This document shows, in pieces, positions 56,970 through 64,000 of a stretch of 64,000 bases of DNA. This DNA comes from Enoplolaimus lenunculus (lineage: Eukaryota > Nematoda > Enoplea > Enoplida > Thoracostomopsidae). Both the position numbers and the translations under genes were made by a program. How positions within the stretch are numbered: the first letter of the stretch is position 1; every line of letters starts with the position of its first letter. Location of the stretch: NCBI GenBank assembly GCA_030248215.1, contig JASANG010001789.1, positions 151,501 through 215,500 of the forward strand, in the 5' to 3' direction. A model generated the notes under the pieces. It saw only the letters and a list, made by a program, of their open reading frames with translations, was not told the DNA's origin and searched no databases.

Positions 56970-57177
56970 GACTCGAGTAAAGATCACGGCCGGAACGATT
57001 TTCTGCCGGACTGCAATAGAACAGGATTAAGGTTTAGACTAATTTATTGCTTAGGCTTAGACTTAGGTATAAGTTCATTGTTACGCTTAGACTTAAGTTC
57101 ATTGTTACGCTTAGGCTTAGGCTTAAGCTTAGGAATATGGTCATACTACTGTTACAGCCATGTTCTATACATTGGCC
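56970..57177. mobile_element. TTAGGC-MITE with 7/8 TSD, in an intron
   Basis: The left end is changed to GACTCGAGTAAAGATCACGG; the right is GTTCTATACATTGGCC. Flanks AAGACGGC and AAGAAGGC. It starts about 50 bp past the donor of the exon at 57229. Confidence 0.83.
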
Positions 57178-57228
57178 AAGAAGGCTGACGCCGGCTCCCC
57201 AGCTGCCTCTGACTACAGGAATGCTTAC

Positions 57229-57335
57229 GTTCTCGGGTACGTTGCCGTCGTAGTTTTTGTTTCGCCATTTAGATTTGACATATCCTTGTACCGTTTCGTA
57301 TTCATTCACACGGACTGTTCGAATATTTAGTTTTT
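57229..57335 (-). CDS. Penultimate exon of the unidentified membrane protein
   Basis: This 107-nt exon lies between a TTGTTTTAG acceptor and an AAC|GTAAGC donor. Its two leading bases complete a Glu codon with the G left at 57612. It then reads KLNIRTVRVNEYETVQGYVK followed by SKWRNKNYDGNVPEN. The charged, non-repetitive composition is unlike the transposon-derived frames around it. It ends in phase 0 and so joins the exon at 55915. A (TTAGGC)-bearing MITE lies just downstream (56970-57177). No family is recognised; a SEA-like extracellular fold is a guess from the position before a stalk and helix, not something I can show. Confidence 0.55.
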
Positions 57336-57611
57336 CTAAAACAACACTAATTAGAAATAGGATATTCTTCAAACTTTTCAACTAAGTTCCGCTACAGATT
57401 CGGAGACCCTAAAGCTCAGATAAACCAGTTTGATATAGCAACCACACAGACACAAAGTCAAGCAAGCATAAGCGAACGTTTTAGCTAAACTCTGGTAGGT
57501 TTAGGCTTAGGCTTAGCGTTAGGTTTAAAGTTATGTTGTGTTTCGGACGAAATAACTGTAATATATCTAAAAAAGATTAAAGATCAGGGAAGAAATAAAA
57601 CAAATTTTTAC

Positions 57612-57673
57612 CTTGATTCAGCAACGGAACCAATTCTGGCAAAAATTTGCTGACATCATCCCCAAATGATGGC
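57612..57673 (-). CDS. Antepenultimate exon of the unidentified membrane protein
   Basis: This 62-nt exon carries one base, then 20 codons reading PSFGDDVSKFLPELVPLLNQ, then one base before an AAG|GTAAAA donor. The split codon at its 3' end becomes GAA with the next exon. Its acceptor, CTTAGGCTTAG, lies in a short TTAGGC-like tract instead of a normal pyrimidine run. The upstream partner exon was not found. It should leave two bases and lie right of 57673. Confidence 0.45.
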
Positions 57674-58107
57674 CTAAGCCTAAGTTTAAGCGTAAACCTT
57701 ATAAATAACTGCTATTTAGCAAGCTCTTCGCCACGTTTCTCGTTTTCACGCCACAGTGAAAAAGTTTTGCATAGGTTTAGGTTTAGGCTTAGGCTTATAC
57801 TACTGTTACAGCTCTCAACTAAGCGTGATCGATTCGAAAGGGGGGGGCTGTTCCATTGCGGGGGACCTACAAAAATGCTAATTTTTTGCCCTTTACTACC
57901 AATTTCTGGTTACATAGCTAATATAAACAGATTATTTCTTACCGGACAAACCGTTTATTACGCATAATATCACTGTCAAATACACCGGTAGGAAGAACAT
58001 TTGAAACTGAAGTCTTGAGACAATTTGCACATTTTATAAATGTAAACTAATTGTAATAGGTTATTTTTCAGCGTTGCTACATACTAACTCCTTTATAAAC
58101 CATATAA

Positions 58108-58200
58108 CCAAATATTATATATATAAATAAATAAATAAATATATATATTTATATATATTTATATATAACCAATATATATCATATATTATATATAATACAA
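58108..58200. repeat. TA-rich microsatellite
   Basis: (ATAAATAT)n and (ATATAT)n, about 90 bp. Confidence 0.88.
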
Positions 58201-58242
58201 AATGGTGAATAGAAAAAATAAAATATATTGGTAATAGCAAGA

Positions 58243-58560
58243 GTGGATGATCACTCTTTATAACAAGAGTGTGCAACTGGGTGCATTCTGTGTATTAAAG
58301 AATGTATCCGGCACGCGTTGCGTTTTTGACCTACCCCTTATTTGGGGGGGAACGTTGAACCAATATTTTAAATTTTAGCTAAAGTCACTCCGATTATATT
58401 TTAACTCCTATGTTTGCTATGTAGATTAAGTGGTGACTACCCCCCAAATCAGGGGGGTCGAGCAAAAATCCAACGCGTGCTTGTACACTTTGTGCCATGC
58501 ACTAGCACATCAGTTAGACACTCTTCTGCAAGTGGACATCATCCACTCTTGGAATTGTCG
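58243..58560. mobile_element. MITE, AAGAGTGTGCAACT family
   Basis: CAAGAGTGTGCAACTGGGTG near the left, CATCCACTCTTGG near the right, GCACGCGTTGCGTTTTTGAC inside. 58725-59330 beyond is unique DNA with no gene seen. Confidence 0.6.
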
Positions 58561-59329
58561 GTTTAGTTCACTAAGGCCTGCTAAATTTAAAAAGGTATGG
58601 AAAAACAAACTCCAGCCAGTCATAGGTCATAGTTTATGGTTATCAACAGGGTCAGTATTCTCAAACGTGTGTAGCGCCTATTACCAGTTGGTGATAAGTC
58701 TTGTAACTTTCAAACCTGTTCGGTAGTAATCCGTAATTAATTGAAGCTTCTACGTTAAACCTTTTTAGATACTGCTCATATTAGAAAGATCATTGTGTAA
58801 CGTCTTGAAACTGGTTGTATAAACAGGGAAATTAGGGGAATAACCAACAGAAATTTATGAAGAATCAAGAAAATCCTTCAAATAAATGACATTTGACCAG
58901 TAAAACAGCTCAAGGGCAAAAACTTCAACTTTTTTAGGCGAGGGTACAAAATGGTTTTTGTAAGGGAACAGGGGTTGAACCGTTGGGTCCGCTCTAGCTA
59001 CAGACTAGAATTCCTCCATGAAGCGCTTCTAGTGTCTGTACAACATGAAAACATGCTGAATATCATTGAAAACCAGGTATATGCAAATTAATAAGCTTAA
59101 ATACAAGACATACCTGAATAAAAACAAACACGTAGTACCAATTGTGAATCAAATTTGGTCAACTATTTGGCTTATTTCTGTCTTCTTAAGTAGCCTAAAG
59201 CCAGTGCACGAGGCTTTGTCAGCTTGGGGTCTGGAACTAATGGTCACAGTGCAACGAAAACCTGAATTGGTTCATCATTGTACTCTTGGCATTCAGATGT
59301 ATCGAAATTTCTAGATGCCACCGCTAATA

Positions 59330-59885
59330 AGTGAGCCGGACGCAATCGGAGGTGAAAAATACCGGAGACGGATGTCAACAAAATTTACCGGTGAAGCGCC
59401 TGGGGGTGAAGCGAATTTATGTAGCTGAAATATTGTTTACTTTGTTAATTTTAGCAAATATCTGTGGAATATTGCCAATTATTTTGGTTTTAGCGTTATT
59501 TGTTCAGATATATCGACAATTTGGATGTGAAAAATACCGGAGGCGGAGGTCAACAAAATTTACCCGAAAAGCGCCCGGAGGTGAAGCGAGTTTATGTAGC
59601 TGAAATATTGTTTACTTTGTTAATTTTAGCAAGTATCCATGTAATATGGTCAACTAATTTTGTTTTAGAGTTATCTGTTCAGATATCTCGACAATGTCTC
59701 AAAATAGGTCAAAAGTCGCTGCCAAATGCACCGAACAATGCATTTTTGCAAAACTGTCGAAAACGTCAAATTGACGGAACCTCCGGCAAAATTTTTGCCG
59801 GAACCTATCCCGGAGATTGGACGCGAGACGCAGGTCGAGTTTTCGAAAAAACCGAAGCCGGAGGCAAACTTCCGGTAATACGCTA
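59330..59885. repeat. CCGGAG-rich repeat, internally duplicated
   Basis: A block of about 190 bp (AAAAATACCGGAGACGGATG to GTTAATTTTAGCAA) occurs twice in tandem at 59354-59470 and 59530-59645. It belongs to the same vocabulary as 39204-39621. Confidence 0.65.
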
Positions 59886-60117
59886 AGCACTTAGACTTAG
59901 CATTGGGCTGAGTCTTAGGTTGTTTGGGACAATTTCTGAACAAATTGCTGTGCTCAACACCGCTCTGCGACAAATATAACGCCACCCGAAACGTATTGGT
60001 TCAGTATGCTACGGGTTAACAACCCAGCTTAAAACCTCGGTGAACAGTCAAAAACAATTTTGTGTTATTTGCATTGGGATAAACCTAAGATCGTATGTCG
60101 CCAAGGAAAACGCTTTG

Positions 60118-60300
60118 GGGTCAAATGGGACGGAACAGTGTTATAAGCATATTCCTAAGTCTAAGCCTAAGCTTAAGCCAAAACATAGAGTATAAGAATG
60201 AGCATATTGCAAAGCCTAAGCCTAGGCCTAAACCTAAGCCAAGCAAAACATAAGTCTAAACCTTAAGCTTCCGAACTGTATCCGGTTCTATAAAATGATT
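60118..60300. mobile_element. TTAGGC-MITE, worn ends
   Basis: GGGACGGAACAGTGTTATAAG to about 60300. Two hexamer blocks. The right end has lost its TIR. Confidence 0.65.
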
Positions 60301-60359
60301 TGTTAAGCGTCAAGTCCGAGTGGAATTATATTTGCCGATCTGTAAGATTTAAGAATTTA

Positions 60360-60750
60360 CACAGGCTAAAAAATTGCTTAAACACAAGGGTGCAACCGGA
60401 TATCCGTTTTTTGTTTCCGGTAAAAATCGGTGCCCGTTTCCGTTTCCGTTACAGAAGCAAAGAAAATTCTGTTATTCTGCGTTCAAAATTAACTATAAAT
60501 CACGTATATGTTTCGCAATTTTTCGTTACAGATAGGCTGTAATAATTGGTTGGAAATGAGAAATATAAATTACAAAATTCATCAAAAATCTTAAAAATTA
60601 CGATGTATACGCAATTTTTTGTTGAAATTTTTTGAAAGACCGGTGCATATATGCACTCGTCAATTATGTTTGATTGAAAAATAAAACATTTTGGAAATTT
60701 TTAAACTTCCATATCCGTTTTCCGTTTCCGTTATTTTTACTATTAGTTCA
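60360..60750. repeat. CCGTTTCCGTTT-type repeat (GGGTGCAACCGGATATCCG)
   Basis: Starts GGGTGCAACCGGATATCCG and ends in CATATCCGTTTTCCGTTTCC. Possibly a hAT-like element of which only the ends keep a recognisable sequence. Confidence 0.45.
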
Positions 60751-60765
60751 CACCATGTCATATAC

Positions 60766-61139
60766 GCTCCGGAAATAAAATTTTGGCTATGCTCGTGGCG
60801 GCCAATGTAAAAAACAGGACCGGAACAGTATTATAAGCCTATTCCAAAGCCTAAGCCTAAGCCTAAGCCTCAGCCTAAGCGTTAGAATGAGTTTATTCCT
60901 AAGCCTAAGTCTAAGCGTAAAAATGAGTTTATTCCTAGCCTAAGCCTACGCCTAAGCCTAAGCCAACCAAAAAACTAGTCTAAAGCTTAAGCTTACTCTA
61001 TTGCAGTCCCACAGAAAAACGTTCCGCCGCTGATCTCTACATGGGCCCTCGTGGCCGTCAGGTGCAAGCAACTATTGATTAACGGTCCTGTTTTTTACAT
61101 TCGCCGCCACGAGCATAGCCAAAATTTTATTTCCGGAGC
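60766..61139. repeat. 57-bp inverted repeat around the 60800 element
   Basis: 60766-60823 (34 bp of flank plus the first bases of the MITE) recurs inverted at 61083-61139 with a mismatch or two. The repeated part includes host flank, so it is not just the TIR. Confidence 0.9.
60800..61047. mobile_element. TTAGGC-MITE with perfect 8-bp TSD
   Basis: GGCCAATGTAAAAAACAGG to CTGATCTCTACATGGGCC. CTCGTGGC stands directly on each side (60792-60799, 61048-61055). Three hexamer blocks. Confidence 0.92.
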
Positions 61140-61451
61140 CATTCTTATACTCAATGTTTTGGCCAAATTGCGTTGTATAAAAATTAGTCTTATAATTTCC
61201 CTACGATTGTCTTTTGTTTTCACAAAGTTTATGAAATTTGAAACTTTTCAACAACAAATCACCGTAAACAATTTATCTTTTGACTGAAATGAAGTCTACG
61301 GAAAATTGATGAAACATAAATCTTGTGATTCAAAATGTAGCAGCTCACATGCTTACATGTCTATGCTTATCGTCGCAAGCAGTGAAAATAATGTAAAATT
61401 TGAGAATATCTTTGGTTTATTGAACGCACAAGAATGCTTCTTTGACATTAC

Positions 61452-61748
61452 GGTCCATGTAAAGATCAGGGGCGGAACGTTTGTTTGTGAGACAGCAATG
61501 GAGTAAGCTTAAGCTTTAGACTATTTTTTTGCTCGGATTAGGCTTAGGCTTATGCTTAGGAATACGCTCATTGTTACGCTTAGGCTCATGCTTAGGCTTA
61601 GGCACAGTAATATGCTCATTCTTACGCTTAGGTTTCGGCTTATGCTTAGGCTTAGGAATATGCCCATTCTTACGCTTAGGTTTCGGCTTATGCTTAGACT
61701 TAGGAATATGCTTATAATACTGTTCCGCCCCTGTTCTTTACGTTTGCC
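61452..61748. mobile_element. TTAGGC-MITE with perfect 8-bp TSD
   Basis: GGTCCATGTAAAGATCAGG to CTGTTCTTTACGTTTGCC, flanked by GACATTAC at 61444-61451 and 61749-61756. Four hexamer blocks with ATATGCTCATTCTTACGC spacers. Confidence 0.93.
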
Positions 61749-61764
61749 GACATTACCAAGACTC

Positions 61765-61985
61765 CATGATACAAGAGTGTACAACTCTTGGTGTTTCGCA
61801 AAGTACGAAATGTACCACTGGGCGTTGCATTTTTAACCGACACTCCTTATTTAGAAGGAAGGTCGCTGTCACATAAAATAGCCCTAAATTAAACTAAAAC
61901 AGAGCATATTTGATACTCCCGGTGGTACATTATGTACCATGTGGGATCCCAAGAGTTGCACACTCTTGTCGTTATCCACTCTTGT
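61765..61985. mobile_element. MITE, AAGAGTGTGCAACT family
   Basis: ATACAAGAGTGTACAACTC to GAGTTGCACACTCTTGTCG, with TACCACTGGGCGTTGCATTT inside. It lies directly right of the TTAGGC element. Confidence 0.65.
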
Positions 61986-62039
61986 TTTGAGTAATTAATC
62001 ACTGTACTGAATTTATCTAAATCCAGGAGGCATTTACTC

Positions 62040-62210
62040 GATCTCATTAGGATAATTGACGTTTAGAGACTCAAATTAGTGTTTAGAGACTCTATTCGCT
62101 TACGGACTCTTATAAAGGATACGGACTCTTATTGATTGGTACTCAAAATGGGGACCCTCCTCTTATTACCCCCTCTTATTCGGGTCACTACAGTACAAAG
62201 AGTAGACATC
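62040..62210. mobile_element. Repeat with CTACAGTA / TGACCCGAATA ends
   Basis: GACTCTTATTGATTGGTACTC and CCCTCTTATTCGGGTCACTA. Relatives lie at 30740-30835 and 31980-32030, and a possible partner at 62695-62935 starts ACTGTATTGACCCGAATACG. hAT-like ends (inference). Confidence 0.5.
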
Positions 62211-62935
62211 TGTTTGTACTCCAGAGCCTTTCTTTAGTTAGATCTGGCTTAAGTTAAAAGTGAACACAATTTACAATTATTTATTAGTCAGAAATTTTTA
62301 GTGATAAAATGGTGAGGTTCGTATCTTTCAATTTGTCCCCTAACAAATTGTTTGTAATACAACGATAAGCACCATAACTTACAATTGTTATCCCCTCAGA
62401 CAATTTTTGCTCAAAAATTGCATTTCATAACATTTGCCAGCCCCCCTCGTCACAAATTTCTGTATCCGCCGCTGATATAAAGTCACTACTTCGTAGCGCA
62501 AACCAATTAATAACAATTGAACTTTATTAAGTTGAACAGCATTTAAAACTGCTATGATATACAACGCTTCGGGCGTTGAAATATTCCTTATCTGTGTATT
62601 CAAATCATTGTTTGCACATATCAGCGACTTTAAATGGGAATAATGCAGGATATATTTCAGTTATTTGATCATCGAGAATGGCATATTAAGTTACTGTATT
62701 GACCCGAATACGAGGGTGACTGATATTTTTTGACCTCTTCAGAGGGAAACCTCCTTGTTATTCGGTTACGGAGTGTTATTTATTTTTAACCCACGCTCCG
62801 CCTTCCTTCGTTACTGACATTTATCTGGTATTATAGCGATTCGTTAAAATACCAAGAAGAACCTATCGGTAAGAAATTGTGGTTAAATTCCGAGGGTAAA
62901 TCGTCTGCTAAAGCCAATCTCGGGGTAATTCGTAT

Positions 62936-63089
62936 ACTGCAAAAATGGTGAGTCAAATTGACTCTTTCCGAAATAGGCTTTTTCAGACTACACAAATTGA
63001 GTCAAATTGGACTCTGCCAGAGTCAATCTCGGCTCGCCGGAAAAGTCTATTTCGGAGAGAGTCAATTTGACTCACCATTTTCTGCAGTG
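62936..63089. mobile_element. GTGAGTCAAATTGACTC MITE, short
   Basis: ACTGCAAAAATGGTGAGTCA to ACTCACCATTTTCTGCAGT, 154 bp. It is immediately followed by another MITE at 63094. Confidence 0.78.
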
Positions 63090-63093
63090 TAGT

Positions 63094-63245
63094 CTTAGGG
63101 TGGCGCTATACTTATCGTGCAGCTCCGTTCGCTACTATACAGTATCGTAGGTGGATAACTCACGTACGATACCGCACGGTGACGTACGGTAACGGACGGT
63201 GAGGGACGGATCCTGACGTCATCAAAACTATAGCGCCACCCTAAG
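63094..63245. mobile_element. MITE, GGCGCTATACTT family
   Basis: CTTAGGGTGGCGCTATACTT to ACTATAGCGCCACCCTAAG. It has one CRE octamer (CTGACGTCATC near 63215), like the array in the cyclase intron. Confidence 0.85.
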
Positions 63246-63384
63246 GGTGCTACTCCACCGTGTATGATTCAAACAAATTTTTGGAAAGATTCGTAAAAAT
63301 TAGCCAAAATTTTGTTTTCTTCAAAAATAAACTCAAAGGAATCGAATTTCAAATTGTGAAAATACAATTTTAACATCAGTTTCT

Positions 63385-63600
63385 TGCATAATCTATTTTC
63401 TATTCTATCTGAGACTCAATTCCAAGTTGGAATTTCAATGAATGACTCTGAGATGGACGTGAATTCTCCATCACCGCTCGACTCAGAGCATAAAACGCTC
63501 CAATCTGATGGTGCTCTCGAGTCGTTGCGGCGATAATTATTTACTGCGCATACGTGTAATAATTGTTAACCACCGAGTGTTGCGTATTATGGCACACCGT
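63385..63600 (-). mobile_element. piggyBac-like MITE with tRNA-like core, old copy
   Basis: AATCTATTTTCTATTCTATC, the ATCACCGCTCGACTCAGAGC region and ACTGCGCATACGTG keep the order of the full copies. Both ends are worn. Confidence 0.5.
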
Positions 63601-63739
63601 TAGTGCAGTATATTGTAATTTTCCGTCAAGTTTCAGAGTAAAAATTCGACAAATGATAGTTTAACCTGCTTTATTCTCGGGTTCAAACTAATTTTGCCGG
63701 CTACTAAAATGAAATTCAGTCGACGCTCTAACAACTAAC

Positions 63740-63893
63740 GATGGCGCTTTACCTTTGATGACGTCCGGCGCTGTTCGTCACCGTCCGACACCGGTTCCAT
63801 AACGCGCATATATTGCCGTATGGCACAGCAAATCAATTTGTAAACAAAAACCTTTGACTACCGACGCCGACCGACAGGTATAGCACCGCCCTA
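63740..63893. mobile_element. MITE, GGCGCTATACTT family, diverged
   Basis: GATGGCGCTTTACCTTTGAT to GGTATAGCACCGCCCTAG, with GACGTCCGGCGC inside. Confidence 0.65.
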
Positions 63894-63941
63894 GACTGAG
63901 TTTGATAATTTTGTATTTTAGCTTAAATCTTAGCATACAAA

Positions 63942-64000
63942 ATGTCTAAACTATACTTAATATTTTCCCTTCTACTATTAGCTCATATACCACACCTCCT
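63942..64000 (+). CDS. Possible start of a secreted protein, cut by window edge
   Basis: ATG in an ACAAAATG context opens 19 codons to the edge: MSKLYLIFSLLLLAHIPHL. A basic residue followed by a long Leu-rich core is what an N-terminal signal peptide looks like. Nothing further is visible, and AT-rich DNA yields such stretches by chance. Confidence 0.25.
   Translation, partial: MSKLYLIFSLLLLAHIPHL

Noticed and set aside
1-64000. Assigning the species to nematodes because of TTAGGC
   Set aside because: The hexamer is transposon-borne here; no other nematode-specific mark was found.
1-64000. Retroelements or other virus-derived elements
   Set aside because: No reverse transcriptase, integrase, protease, capsid or long terminal repeat pair was seen; the repeats are explained by DNA-transposon and tRNA-like families.

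Overview
The window is nuclear DNA of an invertebrate metazoan: AT-rich, with small exons, large introns and a very heavy load of short non-autonomous DNA transposons (MITEs). Two spliced genes, both on the minus strand, can be supported. The species cannot be named from sequence alone. Hexamer tracts (TTAGGC)n are everywhere, and this is the nematode-type telomere unit, but here they lie inside transposons and do not by themselves show that this is a nematode.

Left end (1-7.8 kb): six coding exons of a class III adenylyl cyclase of the Ca2+/calmodulin type (vertebrate types 1/8-like). They run from 7701 down to 153 and leave the window at its left edge. Spliced, they give 578 codons in frame: a variable cytosolic N-terminus, the first six-helix membrane domain and a C1 catalytic domain with both metal-binding aspartates. 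One intron carries four 42-bp tandem units, three of them with a perfect CRE octamer.

7.8-55 kb: largely mobile and tandem DNA. There is one good candidate first coding exon (26321-25938, minus). There is also a 2.4-kb satellite of 33-bp units with higher-order structure (28.29-30.69 kb), a 25-bp minisatellite (27.07-27.49 kb), a 15-bp minisatellite (51.77-52.01 kb), and a 451-bp inverted duplication at 35.76 and 41.69 kb.

55-58 kb: the last three exons of a second minus-strand gene (57673-57612, 57335-57229, 55915-55379). Their phases fit exactly. They encode a protein that I do not recognise, with a Ser/Thr/Pro-rich stalk and one C-terminal transmembrane helix. At the far right edge a plus-strand ATG opens a signal-peptide-like frame that runs out of the window.

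The repeats fall into clear families: (1) a large TTAGGC-bearing family with GGCC-type ends and 8-bp target duplications, found in at least ten copies; (2) a 271-bp piggyBac-like MITE with TTAA ends and a tRNA-like core; (3) an element with ends like AAGGGTTGCGCTATACT and GC-rich internal minisatellites; (4) four or more further inverted-repeat families; (5) a tRNA-headed SINE-like repeat. No reverse transcriptase, integrase, capsid or intact transposase reading frame was seen.
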